A stretch of 64,000 nt of DNA, from positions 15,101,001 through 15,165,000 of the forward strand of contig NC_083691.1 of assembly GCF_033118175.1 (NCBI RefSeq), given 5' to 3'. Position numbers and translations under genes: made by a program. This DNA comes from Dama dama (lineage: Eukaryota; Chordata; Mammalia; Artiodactyla; Cervidae). Under the pieces are notes generated by a model. It saw only the letters and a program-made list of their open reading frames with translations. It did not search any database and was not told the DNA's origin. Shown here piece after piece: positions 11,021-21,935 of the stretch (position 1 is its first letter; each line of letters opens with the position of its first letter).

Positions 11021-11214
11021 CGTAGCATAGACAATGCCCTTAAATCACCCGGTTCCCCAAAATCACCTGGGGCCCAGAGAGACACCACAACCAGCCTCAG
11101 AGGGCAGGCAGAGCTGGGAGTTTGGCTCCAGAGCACCCCACCTTTGCTGACAGCAAGGACCGGGCCTGAGGTCCACACAGCACAACCCCAGTCAGTGGTC
11201 CTCGCGACTCTCTA

Positions 11215-11345
11215 AAGAGGCGGGACAAGAATTATCATCCTCTTTCACAGATGACAAGCAGGGCTCAGAGGCTCCCTGAGGCTTGTCCCAGTTTCATAGA
11301 TGCTGAATGGTGGAGCCAGGCCCCGAACATGGCATCCCAACCAGG
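11215..11345 (+). repeat. MIR SINE, 3' half
   Basis: Phrases in order: 'attatcatcctctttcacagatgacaag', 'ggctcagaggctccctgaggcttgtccc', 'ggtggagccaggccccgaac'. These match the MIR core. Confidence 0.75.
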
Positions 11346-11639
11346 ACATTTCCTAAATGGTCACTGGGAAATAACCAGATATTGCGTTTTTGGTTCACGT
11401 TGTTTCATGGCTCACTTGCTTTACTTGCCTCATCACAGGCATGGCATTATAAGTTCGGTGGCTCTCCCCAGGCTTTCCCCTCACGTGGGACAATTGGAAG
11501 AGGAGCCCGAGGCAGCTGCCCAGAGAAATCCCAGGCCTGGAAGCAAGGGTGTTTGCACAGGCTTTACACCCTGAATTCAAGATGACTGTTAAGTAAACAA
11601 ATGAGCTACCTAATTATAGGGGCATAACAACAGAGCCTC

Positions 11640-12376
11640 TTGATGAAAGTGAAAGAGGAGAGTAAAAAAGTTGGCTTAAGACTCAGTATTTAGAAAACTA
11701 AGATCATGTCATCCAGTCCCATCACTTCATGGCAAATAGATGGGGAAACAGCAGAAACAGTGAGAGGCTTTATTTTTGGGGGCTCCAAAATCACTGCAGA
11801 TGGTGACTGCAGCCATGAAACTAAAAGATGCTTGTTCTTTGGAACAAAAGCTATGACCAACCTAGACAGCATATTAAAAAGCAGAGACATTACTTTGCCA
11901 ACAAAGGTCCATCTAGTTCAAAGCTATGTTTTTTTTCTAGTAGTCATGTATGGATGTGAGAGTTGGACTATAAAGAAAGCTGAGTGCCAAAGAATTAATG
12001 TTTTTGAACTGTGGTGTTGGAGAAGACTCTTGAGAGTCCCTTGGACTGCAAGGAGATCCAACCAGTCCATCCTAAAGGAAATCAGTCCTGAATATTCATT
12101 GGAAGGACTGATGCTGAAGCTGAAACTTTAATCCTTTGGCCACCTGATTCGAAGAACTGACTCATTTCAAAAGACCCTGATGCTGGAAGATAGAAGATTG
12201 AAGGCAGGAGGAGAAGGGGACGACAGAGGATGAGATGGTAGGATGGCATCATTGACTCAATGGACATGAGTTTGAGTAAACTCTGGGAGTTGGCGATGGA
12301 CAGGTAGGCCTGGCGTGCTACAGTCCAGGCAGTCACAAAGAGTTGGACAGAACTGAGCAACTGGACTGAACTGAAA
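11640..12376 (+). mobile_element. BovB LINE 3' end, longest copy in window
   Basis: About 735 bp of sense BovB. It encodes remnant ORF2 with the order SSSPITSWQIDGET, DGDCSHETKRCLFFGTKAMTNLDSILKSRDI, LPTKVHLVQS, VMYGCESWTIKKAE, FELWCWRRLLRVPWTARRSNQSILKEISP. The frame ends at a stop near 12129 where related copies read through, and an extra 'gatagaa' sits at about 12188. The 3' tail is ctgaactgaa. The reverse transcriptase catalytic motif and endonuclease are upstream and absent. Possible flanking repeat: aacagagc (about 11630) versus aacagaac (about 12377). Confidence 0.95.
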
Positions 12377-12757
12377 AACAGAACAAAGTAGAGAGGAATC
12401 AGCCAGCCAGGAATCCCTCTCCAGGAATGTCTCAGCCAGCCACAGAGGAGAGTCTAGTCCCCTAAAACAGCTCCTTTATGAGACAGAAGGGACCCTTGAA
12501 TGAATGTGAACCTCAAAATTAGGGAAACACAGTGTCCAGTGAGGCTGTTGACTGACAGAATCTCAGCCCGAGAACCAGTGACCAGCACCTCCCAGCAGTG
12601 AAGCCTGGCTTGGAAAAGGTGTGGGGGGCTCTCTTATTCTGAAATCCTTCAAATCAGAAGGTGAAAAGTTGTTCCAAGAATCCACACCAAAAAATACATT
12701 TGCCTTTGAAATCTCTTGGTCAAATACTAAGTAGCCCTGAGCTGTTATTTTATCTTA
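12377..12757. other. Unassigned DNA
   Basis: Unremarkable sequence between BovB and a Bov-tA; 'agccagccaggaatccctctccaggaatgtctcagccagcc' contains a small imperfect repeat of agccagcc and ccaggaat. Confidence 0.45.
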
Positions 12758-12759
12758 TG

Positions 12760-12930
12760 CCAAAGCAGATGCAGGTCCGATCCCTGGGTCATGATGATCC
12801 CCTGGAGAAGGAAATGGTAAGCCACTCCAGTATTCTTGCCTGGAGAATCCCATGGACAGAGGAGCCTGGTGGGCTGCAGCTCATGGGGTGGCAAAGAGTC
12901 AGAAATGACTGAATGACTTAGCATGCACAC
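12760..12930 (+). mobile_element. Bov-tA SINE, head partly lost
   Basis: Starts within the tRNA-derived part (ccaaagcagatgcaggtccg) and continues through the B-box-like 'ggtccgatccctgg', the Bov-A body and the 'gacttagcatgcacacatg' end. Confidence 0.93.
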
Positions 12931-13440
12931 ATGCCAAACTGCAGTTTAGAATGTTCTGGACATATAACATGATCTGCACATTGTTCTTCTCAGGCCTCAG
13001 ACACTTTGGGATACCCTTCTTCTGCCAAGCACACGCCAAAATACTTACAGGCGCAGGCTTCCTGGAGAGCAGGCACCTACCTGAAGACGCAGCCCATCGG
13101 CCTCTGTCTGAAGGGTTAGTGCATCTCCGGGATTCAGGAGGTGTGCTGAACTCTCCCCTGGGGTCTTCCTCAAGGAGTTACCATGGCTTTCTTACATTAA
13201 CTATTCCTCAGTGCACTGATTGACGGTCAAGGCTAACTGTGCTTCCCTTTCCCCTATTTTCTATAACTCTACATCACTAAAGGAACATATTAATATAATA
13301 TGCAGGGCTCTTTCACTGTATCTTTGACTTTAAAGATACACATCATCTCATTTGACAAGAACTGACCCAGCTCACATTCTTTTGGATTGAACATTATCTC
13401 AAGAAAGATGGTCTGTGTATGTATGCCTGTACTTACGTAC
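12931..13440. other. Unassigned DNA
   Basis: No repeat or gene recognised. A 90-codon frame (12951-13223) has no recognised domain. Confidence 0.45.
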
Positions 13441-13445
13441 ATAAA

Positions 13446-13665
13446 CGTGAAAGTGAAACTGAAGTCGCTCAGTCGTGTCTGACTCTTTGTGACCCCATGG
13501 ATCGTAGCCTACCTACCAGGCTCCTCCATTCATGGGATTTTCCAGGCAAGAGTACTGGAGTGGGTTGCCATTTCCTTCTCCAGGTGATCTTCCCGACCCA
13601 GGGATCAAACCCAGGTCTCCCTCATCATAGGCAGACACCTTACCGTCTGAGACACCAGGGAAATA
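13446..13665 (-). mobile_element. Bov-tA SINE
   Basis: Full antisense element: 3' tail complement 'gtgaaagtgaaactgaagtcgc' at the left, head complement 'ctgagacaccagggaaa' at the right. An AT/GT-rich stretch with tatata and catgtgtatgtac follows to about 13735. Confidence 0.95.
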
Positions 13666-13817
13666 TGTACATAAATATATATATACAACTGTGTATGCAC
13701 ATATACATGTGTATGTACGAATATGCATGTAAATTAAGCCTGAGCAAGTCAATCTTGAGGAAAGTAATTTTTGTTAAGTCATTTAATTATTTATTCAACA
13801 GATAGTTAATGAGCAAT

Positions 13818-13989
13818 TTTTGGTTTTTGTTTGGTCGCTAAGTCGTGTTCAACTCTTTGTGACCCCAGGGACTGAAGCGTGCTAGGCTTCCCTGTCCATC
13901 ACCAACTCCTGGAGTTTATTCAAACTCATGTCCATTGAGTCGGTGATGCCATCCAACCATTCTCATCCTCTGTTGTCCCCTTCTCCTTA
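13818..13989 (-). mobile_element. BovB LINE, short 3' end with perfect TSD
   Basis: A 172-bp antisense BovB end with a T-rich tail (ttttggtttttgttt) at its left and 5' truncation at 'cccttctcc'. A perfect 12-bp duplication, ttaatgagcaat, flanks it at 13806-13817 and 13990-14001. A third copy of the same word lies at 14037-14048. Confidence 0.95.
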
Positions 13990-14048
13990 TTAATGAGCAA
14001 TAAATACTTATCAATGAACAATAATATTATTGCTTATTAATGAGCAAT

Positions 14049-14689
14049 AATTGTGGGAAATACCTTAAGTGAAAGAGATAAAAAGGATTCCTGTGAACTG
14101 TGGATTCAGAACATGAGAATATAGTAAAGATATTCATACTATCCCAACCAGACTCCTCTCACGTGAGCTTTGCAGACTCATCTATCAAACCCTAAAGGAC
14201 ATCGAATTTCTAACAAGATCAAACCCAAGACGACCAGACCATAACCTAATGAGACTGAAGCTTTTATTGCATTGGCTGCTGCCCCCTCCCAGTAACTGAA
14301 TTTGCCTATTGGTGATTTTTTTCTATTCTCTGTGCTTCGTTCAAGTGGTTCCTCTCCTGAATTCTGTAGCCATCAGTCACTGACCACCCCTCTGTCTGTC
14401 CAAACTGACCACATTGCCCTTTTTCCTCAGCCTCTTTCCTTTCCACAGAGACCCCTTGTTGCTACAGATTCAGCCTCCCACATGGGGACCCAGAATTCTT
14501 ATCACTCCTCCTCTGTATCTGCTCCATCACCAAGTATTAATGCAAGCCCAGCTACCCTCCCTCTCTTCCTGTTACCCCATCATGGGTTAAAGTTTCACCA
14601 TCATTAGCCTCCACATTTTCATCGTGTTTCATTTCTATTTCTCCCCTTTTCCTTTTTCATCCTTTGTATGTACTCCCACTAGAAAAACC
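14049..14689. other. Unassigned DNA
   Basis: Pyrimidine-rich in the second half (about 14330-14670). The 101-codon frame at 14302-14607 is Ser/Pro-rich by composition and has no recognised domain. Part of the stretch could be an extension of the following L2. Confidence 0.45.
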
Positions 14690-15055
14690 TTCTAAAACAT
14701 ACATATTTTCAGGGTTAATCCTTGCTCAGCATCTTTCAAATCTGTTTCCTCTGGCCCAGAAAGCAACATGTACAGACTCTCAGAGGCAGCGGAACCATTC
14801 ATGACCTGGCTTCATTCTGTCTCTCAGCCCCATCTTTGTGTCCTTCTCATCAAGAGCAATAGCCCTGTAATCACGACTGACGTGTCTCAATGCCTGGTCA
14901 TCATTGGTCTCCTTGTATGGCGTCACACTCTATGATTAAGGGCAAAGTTTGTTGAATTGATCTTTCAAGCTCCAGGAGACGGTATGCTGTCTGGTTTAAT
15001 AGTGTCTGTTTTAAAGGAGGAAATCAATGACTAAACAAAGGAATGAAACGTATCC
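14690..15055 (+). repeat. L2 LINE fragment
   Basis: Order of L2-like phrases: 'cttgctcagcatctttcaaa', 'accattcatgacctggcttcatt', 'tctctcagccccatctttg', ending near 'acaaaggaatgaa'. Divergent, with the terminal part degraded. Confidence 0.5.
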
Positions 15056-15156
15056 CTTGTGATCAACAGCAAGGATTTAAAGATTGTGACATTTACTCTG
15101 CAGGGATGATGCCTTGGGCTGAAGCTTTACAATGAAGCAGCCGTCCTCAGCTTCAT

Positions 15157-15336
15157 CATGATTGACAGTTGTGGGCTAGATAATTCTCTTCTGTAGAGGG
15201 CGGTCCTGGGGGCTGTTGCATCCCTTGCCTCTGTCTACCTTCTGCCAGTACCACCCCATTATTTCAGTTGTGACAACCAGATATGTCTCCAGGGTCCCCT
15301 GAAGTATAAGAACAACCCCAGTTGAGAACCACCCCA
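15157..15336 (-). mobile_element. MER5A (hAT-Charlie) DNA transposon
   Basis: On the minus strand it begins near 'ggtggttctcaactgggg', continues with 'aggggaccctggagacat' and 'ggttgtcacaactg', and ends with 'gagaattatctagccca'. This is the order of MER5A, a non-autonomous hAT element. No transposase is encoded. Confidence 0.85.
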
Positions 15337-15384
15337 ACAAAACTGCCAATAAACTATTCATCTCAATATCACTAACTGAATAAT

Positions 15385-15620
15385 AAAATAATAACAGAAA
15401 CAATAGTAACATATATTGAACTTGGAAGGAAAGTCAGGTGCTGTACTAAATAATTTCCTCAGTGTAATACTCACCACAGCTCCAAAATTTAGTTTCTATT
15501 GTTGTCCCTATTTCACAGACAAGAAAGCTGAAATGCAGTGAAGTTCAGTAAAGGCACAAGCCCTGTCCGAGGCAGAGCGAATTCTGGTCTCAGACAGTGT
15601 GCTTCTAGGCATTGGCTATA
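15385..15620 (+). repeat. MIR SINE, near full length
   Basis: Runs from 'aatagtaacatatattgaac' through 'aggtgctgtacta', 'ctatttcacagacaagaaagctgaaatgcag' and 'agcgaattctggtctcagacagtgtgctt', the complete MIR order. Confidence 0.85.
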
Positions 15621-15767
15621 CTCTTAGCTCACCTTAGTGCAGGCAATAGTTTTAGTTGTAAAGAAAAAAAAAAAATTGACACTGCAGAATTCCAATCTTC
15701 AAACTTCAGTTCATCTAAAATATAGCATCAATCTTATGGCTAAAAAATAGATTTAAAGCAAGAATTG

Positions 15768-16018
15768 TTCATTGTTGTTCAGTCGCTAAGTAGTGTCTAA
15801 CTTTTTGCAGTCCCATGGACTGCAGCATGCCAGGCTTCCCTGTCCTTCACCGTCTCCTGGAGTTTGCTCAAACTCATGTCCATTGAGTCAGTGATACCAT
15901 CCAATCATCTCATCCTCTGTCATCCCCTCCTCCTCCCACCTTCAATCTTTCCCAGCATCAGGGTCTTTTCCAGTGAGTCATTTCTTCACATCAGGTGACC
16001 AAACTATTGGAGCTTGAG
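15768..16018 (-). mobile_element. BovB LINE, 3' end
   Basis: Antisense BovB beginning at 'ttgttgttcagtcgctaag' and truncated after 'ggtgaccaaactattggagctt'. About 250 bp, no coding potential. Confidence 0.93.
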
Positions 16019-16938
16019 GCTTAAGTTAGAGCTATTTTGAAGGTAAGGATGTCTACCTATTTCAGTTTTCAGTGAATGATTAGATAACAGTATTAAGGGT
16101 TCATATATAACATTGGCACTAGAAACCAGCTTTTTTATCTTACTGAAATTGTTCCCAACATTCTCATACCAGACGGTATAATGTAAATGAGAGAGCAGAG
16201 CTATGAAATTCTGAAGTCATCAGATATTCATCTCAAAGTGTTCCTGCTCATCTGTTTTACTATATCCCTTTTTATTAATATATCAGTAATGTTTGTGACT
16301 GAATAGTAATAGTTCTATTAGCTAAGAAAAACATCAAGCCATTAATATGTTTTCCTCAAAGATTTTACAAGTGCAGCTGCCAGAACGTATGCTTATGATA
16401 ATAACATGAGTAGAAATCTAATTTAGAGCAAAAACAATAGTGGTAATTATTCGAGTTTCTCTTCAAAATCTCAAATCTTCATAAACACATATCTGAACAT
16501 TAATCACTCAACTGTCTTAATTCTTTTGAGTGTAATAGACCTTTTGATTCAGTCTGGAGATTTTTACAACTAAATAGTTTTAAAATTCTCTATGCACATG
16601 CTTTATTATAATGTGATCTTGATGTTTTTCAAATAGGAAAGATTCCATTAAAATGCAAAATACATGAACAGTTTTACACAAAGTGGAAGAAATATCACTA
16701 AGATCTGACCACTAAATAAGCCTGTTGATACCTGGTTGTCTAGCCCTGGACTTATACACAGGCACCTCCTAGAAATCAATTTCAGTGTAAACTTGAATTT
16801 CACTTTATCTTTTTTAGCTTCAATTTCGCATCTGTATTTAAAAGAATGGTAGGCGGGGTCTTAGCGACTGTACCACCAGTGAAGTCCTCTGCCTCTGTCT
16901 TCAGGCGTTGTTCTCTCCTCTCCTTATAAGGAAGACAT
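16019..16938. other. Unassigned AT-rich DNA
   Basis: No gene seen. At 16862-16885 'cttagcgactgtaccaccagtgaagtcc' resembles the antisense head of a Bov-tA and may be a 25-bp relic. Confidence 0.45.
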
Positions 16939-16940
16939 AG

Positions 16941-17140
16941 CAGAGGTGAAGAATCTGCCTGCTAATGTAGTTGACGCAAGAGACACAAGTTTGATCCCTG
17001 GGTTGGGAAGATCCCCTGGAGGAGGAAATGACAACCCATTCCAGTATTCTCGCCTGGAAAATCCCATGGACAGAAGAGCCTGGTGGGCTCCAGTGTGTGG
17101 GGTCACAAGGAGTCAGACACCACTGAGCAACTGAGCACAA
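16941..17140 (+). mobile_element. Bov-tA SINE
   Basis: Head starts inside the tRNA part (aggtgaagaatctgcctgc), followed by B-box-like 'agtttgatccctgg', body and 'gagtcagacaccactgagcaactgag' end, then an A-rich tail. Confidence 0.95.
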
Positions 17141-17419
17141 AAACAAAACAAAGGCTTCAAAAACTCAGATTTGATGCAATTAAACAAGGCTTTGTCAAAC
17201 TCTTCTGAACCCAGGTGCCTGATACTTGAAACTGTAAATGATATATCCCTTTCTGGTTTTTGTTATCAACGTCTCCCCTGCTTCTTACCCACCCCCCACT
17301 TTTTTGTCTTACCAAAACCCCTGAGTTCCCAGAACATTGGCATGCCATGCATTATGATTCTGTCTTTTCTGATGTTCTTTCTCCACTGTTTGTGACATCC
17401 TGCTCGTTTCTATCCTGAG

Positions 17420-17690
17420 TGTGTGAAAGAACTGTTGTTTATCTTTCAAGACTTAGTTCACTTGCTCTCTCAGTTATAATTGCTTGTGACCCTTAGTTTT
17501 GCATCCAGAGTGAGAGCTTGAAAGATATCAACAATGGCTGTCTCCGCTTCCACTTGGGGGTCTCCTGAGGTCAGGATTTTTAATCATCTCGTTATTTCCA
17601 ATATCTATCACACATAATACCTAATAGTTTCTAATTGAATAGTAGTGTTTAACTGAATTGAACTGAACTGAATGAAAATGAAATGAAATG
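17420..17690 (+). repeat. L2 LINE 3' end, degraded
   Basis: L2-like order: 'ctttcaagacttagttcac', 'gcatccagagtgagagcttgaaag', 'tatctatcacacataatacctaatag', then a tail of aactg/aaatg units at 17650-17692. Confidence 0.45.
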
Positions 17691-17729
17691 GATTGATAAT
17701 GCCCTACTTTCATAGAGCAACTGGAAGGA

Positions 17730-17920
17730 TAAAATAATGCATAGGTATTTAAATACTGACTCCATCTCATATAATCTGCTGGGTCTTGGTCAGATTACAT
17801 ATCTTTGCTTTAAAGTTTACATCTGTAAAAAGAAAATAATTATAATAACCTATCATGGCATTCTTACGGATCAAATGAGAATAAGTTTAACAAAATGCAC
17901 AGTCAGACATTCCTGGGACA
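17730..17920 (-). repeat. MIR SINE
   Basis: Minus-strand MIR: plus-strand phrases 'gggtcttggtcagattacata', 'agtttacatctgtaaaaagaaaataattataataacc' and 'gatcaaatgagaataag' are the complement of the MIR core. Confidence 0.8.
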
Positions 17921-18129
17921 TCACTATCATTGTCTATCATTGTCACTATCTAAGGACCTAAGGCATGAATCTAGCAGGGAGATGGCATAACTTGCTCTGG
18001 ATTTGGTTTTCTTTTCCTGTGTTATCACTAGTATACTTTTAGGCAGTGATCTAAATGTGTTTCTTTAAATGGGATATAACATAGCACCAAAAATAATAAT
18101 TTGCAAATATACATTAATGTCCCTGGACA

Positions 18130-18152
18130 TGAAAAAAAAAAAAAAAAAAAAA
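18130..18152 (+). repeat. Poly-A run
   Basis: Uninterrupted run of about 23 A. No recognisable retrotransposon body precedes it; sequence upstream (18050-18128) is plain AT-rich. Confidence 0.8.
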
Positions 18153-18394
18153 GAGCTGTATTCAAGTTGTCATTTAATTCTTTTTAATTGTCACAAACAT
18201 CTTTTAAGCTAATTTGAAAAACTTTCTTGTTGGCAAACTCTGGGCCTTAATAAAACAGTTAAAACAGTGAGACATTTCCTGTTTTCAACTTTGACATGAG
18301 AAGAGTTTGGGAGTTATCACTCCCATAAAGTAAATAATAATAAATAAGCTCACAATAAAATAAGCTCACAACAAAATAAAAGCTGAACAAACTG

Positions 18395-19277
18395 AAAATG
18401 ATAACTTTCCTTGGACCCTTTGGGGAACTGAGGTTTCAGGGTAAGCTGCCACTCTGAAGTCTGGATGGACAGGCTAACAGATGATCACAGCCAAGATCAG
18501 CCCACCTGGAGCAGAAGCTGCTGGAGCCACAGACTGTAGGAACATGTAATAGTAATTTCTATGAACTGCTGAGGGCTGAGTTGGATGAGCATGAGGGGAA
18601 GAGCCTGTGGGAAGCTGCTGTTGTGGGGGGTCCCTACACTTCATTGGTTTTACCTATGGGAACTTTGCCAGTTTCTCCTGGGTAGGACCAGAGAATGGCC
18701 CAGTCCTGGCTCTAGGGCAGGGAACCAAAGGATTCTCCATAACAAAGACCTCCTCACCAGAGAAAAACTTTATCTGGGAAGGGGCATGTCACCAATTCCA
18801 GACCCTTCTAGATTTCCCATTTCAGCTAACCCAGGGGAGGAGGGACCTAAGAAACATCTTTGAAGACCACGGCCCAGGAACTCAGTCACACTAAAACTCT
18901 GAAATGTAATCATGAGGTTTTCAAGTGTGTAGGGTTAAAGAACAAGTTACCTCTCTGGAGCCTTAAAATCACACCAGCTGGGCTCCAACATAATAACTGA
19001 ATGTTAGCTGAAAAAGTTGCAAAGCTAGCGATTTTGCAGCCTTGGCGCCCATAGATACAGCAGACATTAAAACATACCCAGCTCCAAGCCAGATTAGTAA
19101 AACCTCACACTGAAAGTCTATTGCCTCAGTTTCTATTACTTGATGTAGCATACTTTAGAGCAACAGTAACAAAAAATGCAGGTCATGTAAAAATACAAAG
19201 AAAAGCAGTCAGAAGAGACAAGCATCAGCATTTGTCTTGGATTTTAGAATTATCCCATAGGGAATTTAAAATAGCTT
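18395..19277 (+). mobile_element. L1M 5' UTR region
   Basis: Sequence such as 'gggtccctacacttcattggttttacc', 'gaactttgccagtttctcctggg' and 'gcagaagctgctggagccac' resembles the 5' UTR of old mammalian L1M elements, and ORF1 follows in the same orientation after the inserted SINE. I infer a single L1 copy interrupted at 19288. Family assignment of the UTR is from memory and weaker than for ORF1. Confidence 0.6.
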
Positions 19278-19287
19278 TCATTAATAT

Positions 19288-19508
19288 GGGCTTCTGAGGT
19301 GGCTCAGTGGTAAAGAGTTCGCCTGCCAATGCAGGGGATGCAGGAGACATGGGTTTGATACCTGGGTCTGGAAGATCCCCTGGGGAAGGCATGGCAACCC
19401 GCTCTAGTATTTGTGCCTGGAAAATCCTGTGGACAGAGGAGTCTGATGGCTACAGCCCATGGGGCCACAAAGTGTGGGATATGATGGAGTACACAGCATT
19501 ATCATTAA
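19288..19508 (+). mobile_element. Bov-tA SINE inserted in L1M, perfect TSD
   Basis: Complete element ('ggcttctgaggtggctcagtgg' head, 'gggtttgatacctggg' B box, body). A perfect 10-bp duplication, tcattaatat, flanks it at 19278-19287 and 19509-19518, and L1 sequence continues on both sides, so the SINE is younger than the L1. Confidence 0.95.
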
Positions 19509-19518
19509 TCATTAATAT

Positions 19519-19765
19519 ACACAGGGCTCAATGTAAAAAATAAAATGAGAAAAGATGGCAATGTAACCGTAGAAATGGAAATTCTAAGAAAAACTCAAGA
19601 GGAAGTGCTACAAATAAATAATGCTGTAATAGAAATGAAGAATGTTTTTGATGGCTTTAACAGCGGACTGGACATATCTAAGAAAAAACAATGTATCAAT
19701 GAACTTGAAAGGAATCAACAGAGCTATGTCAAAATGCAAAGAAAGAGGCATTTAAAACTAGTTCC
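19519..19765 (+). pseudogene. L1M ORF1 fragment
   Basis: Encodes an ORF1p coiled-coil remnant. In the frame from 19545 one reads VEMEILRKTQEEVLQI, NAVIEMKNVFDGFNSGLDIS and INELERNQQS, matching the heptad region of L1 ORF1. The frame departs from ORF1 after about 75 codons, and the C-terminal RNA-binding domain is missing. L1 ORF1p is a nucleic-acid chaperone; this copy is dead. Confidence 0.85.
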
Positions 19766-19864
19766 TCATAATTCCCCTCCTAGTTTCATTGGGCACTTGA
19801 TACAATTCAATTCTATTAATTATCTTAGCAACACAAGCAGAGGGTACACTTTTCTGCCTCAGTG

Positions 19865-20065
19865 TCTGAAGCCAGCATAACCTTAATAGTAATAACAAAA
19901 CCAGATAAAGACATTGTAAGGAAGAACAAGAGAACAATATATTCCGTGAAATTTGATGCAAAAATCCTCAACAAAATATTGGCTAGTTACACCTAACAAT
20001 ATAGAAAAAAAATTGTACACTATTGTAAAGTGGTAGTTATACCAGACATGCAAAGTTAATTATCT
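19865..20065 (+). pseudogene. L1M ORF2 (reverse transcriptase region) fragment
   Basis: The DNA phrases 'gccagcataaccttaatag', 'aaaccagataaagacattg', 'gatgcaaaaatcctcaac', 'aaaatattggctag' and 'ccagacatgcaaagtt' are in the order of L1 ORF2 within the reverse transcriptase domain. It follows ORF1 with a deletion of more than 1 kb of element sequence. Several stops break the frame. Confidence 0.85.
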
Positions 20066-20768
20066 GTGCTTCTCACTGGTCAGTTTGTATTCTTGGTTTC
20101 TCACCTATTTCTTTTAACTTTAACAATAACAGCAACAACAACAAATCTATGACAATCTCATAATTAGATACTTATTTTTCCACAGCTGAGGCAAATCCAG
20201 TGCTGCTAAGTTCCCCTGCTTATCATTATAGATATGCCATCAAGAAAATTAGAGGAGAAATTGAGGGAACACAGAATCTTATCTTGAAGATGCTCTGCCC
20301 AAATCTATTCTTCATGGTTTTGCGATTGTTATGTTTTCCATAAAATTGATCTCCATGTAGATCGTTATGGTGAATTTCACAACAGCTAATACAATTACCC
20401 CCAAATGGAGAGAAGGAGCACTGTGAGAAAGTGTGATCTTAGTGAAGAAAGAGTTACCCGGGGGGTCATACCAGTTTCCAGTCTTTTCAAGGAGCTTGGA
20501 GTGAACATGTGTTGGAGGTGAGAATTATATTGAGGAGTCTTCATTAACAGCTGTTTTTGATCAGGGATTTAGAAGTTAGCACCTGTAATAAAGCGAGAAT
20601 TGAATTTGGAATGGATTACCTACCTTGAGTAGAAGTGTTATTGGGCAGAGCTTAAAGCAGTTGCTAAGAGGTCTGGAGGAAAGCCACTGGAAGGGCTGTC
20701 TTTCTAGCTGGACAGCCCCAGGGGCATCAGATTTTTCACCTTCCTGTTGTATAAGCTTGAGCTAACAC
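20066..20768. other. Unassigned DNA
   Basis: No repeat or gene seen. A short aacaac run occurs at about 20130-20150. Confidence 0.45.
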
Positions 20769-20769
20769 T

Positions 20770-20915
20770 TTACACCTCTGAAGCCTCAACCCCCATTAGC
20801 CAATGGTAGTTATAACACTGACCTGGCAAAACTGATGGAAAAAGTCAATCTAATAAGAACATAAGGCATCTAACACAGTCTCTAATACATAGGAAGAACA
20901 TTGAAGTTACTCAAA
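20770..20915 (-). repeat. Probable MIR SINE, very degraded
   Basis: Plus-strand phrases 'tgatggaaaaagtcaat', 'cataaggcatctaacacagtc' and 'tctaatacataggaagaac' line up with the complement of the MIR core (counterparts of aaagcacttagcacagtgcc and tggcacatagtaagc). Confidence 0.45.
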
Positions 20916-21049
20916 CACTCCCTATAAAAGTTTCCTATTTCAGCTCACTATGATAAACACTTCTTAAAATATCTAGAGCCCTAAAAAGTTATTCCAGAAA
21001 ATATGGCCTCTTTTTCTATTGTAGATAAGTTATTATTATCTTAAAATGA

Positions 21050-21125
21050 CTGTTTTTAAAAAATTTGTTTTTAATTGGAAGATAATTGGTTTACAATATT
21101 GTTTTTGCTTCTGCCATAATTGAGA
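21050..21125 (-). mobile_element. L1 3' end fragment (ruminant type)
   Basis: 'tttttaattggaagataattggtttacaatattgttttt...cttctgccata' is the complement of the ruminant L1 3' terminus. Confidence 0.8.
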
Positions 21126-21757
21126 AACTCAGGGTGATTGGAGCACAGATGGTAACCATAGTCCTCTTTGAATTCAAACACATGCATTTAATAAAATATT
21201 AATAACAGAGTCTTTATGAATTACACAGAAAACCAAGTCAAGGAGATGACCATAGCATAAAGGAAGGAAGGGCCCAGATAGCAGGTGAGGAGTGACCATG
21301 GCACTTGACCCGGTGCTGATGTCAAGGAAAGAAAGAGAAGACCAAAAGGAAGAAGATGTATAAAACCACCAGATGCTGGGATGAATTCTACCTGAAAGGA
21401 AGGTTTAGAGTCTCTTTTTGTGTTATTTTAGGCTATCCGAGAATGGGAATTCTTTGGAGACATGTTCAATCTCTGCTTTTATGGAGATGAAAGTCCAGCA
21501 GGGAGATAGATGATGGATAGTGACCACTGAACTGAGTCTGCTCAGACGCAGCAGTGAGCACAGGCCCCCGAGCACCGTGGCGCTCCAAAGGGGATGGATG
21601 GTGGCGGATGAAGGTGAGAGAGGGGAAGAGTTCAGAACTGTTCAGAACAATTCAGAACTGAGGTTCTGAATTGGGGTGCTCCAGTGAGACAAATCCTTGT
21701 TTGGCCTCATGAAGACCTTTATTGTCCGACTGTTCCAGTCTGAAAGTGCTGCTCTAA
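21126..21757. other. Unassigned DNA
   Basis: Contains a small internal repetition of cagaactgttcagaacaattcagaactg at about 21632-21660. No gene recognised. Confidence 0.45.
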
Positions 21758-21759
21758 TT

Positions 21760-21935
21760 GTCTTCTTTAGCATAGCGGGTAGAATTAACCTCCAGTCGAT
21801 ATGGAAGCCCACCAGAATTTAACTCCCCGAAGGCAGAGAGTCATTCTGGTTTACACATGTGCAGTGTGCAGCACACAGGCTTCCACGCTGTAGGAACTTA
21901 AAAAGTGTTTGCCGTTGTTGAATAGTGAACCCTAT
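21760..21935 (+). repeat. L2 LINE 3' end
   Basis: Order 'accagaatttaactccccgaaggcagagag', 'cattctggtttacac', 'tgcagcacacaggcttcc', 'gtaggaacttaaaaagtgtttgccgttgttgaat' follows the L2 terminal region. Confidence 0.5.

Noticed and set aside
11706..12131. 141-codon plus-strand frame as a host gene
   Set aside because: Same reason: BovB ORF2 C-terminal remnant without catalytic motifs.
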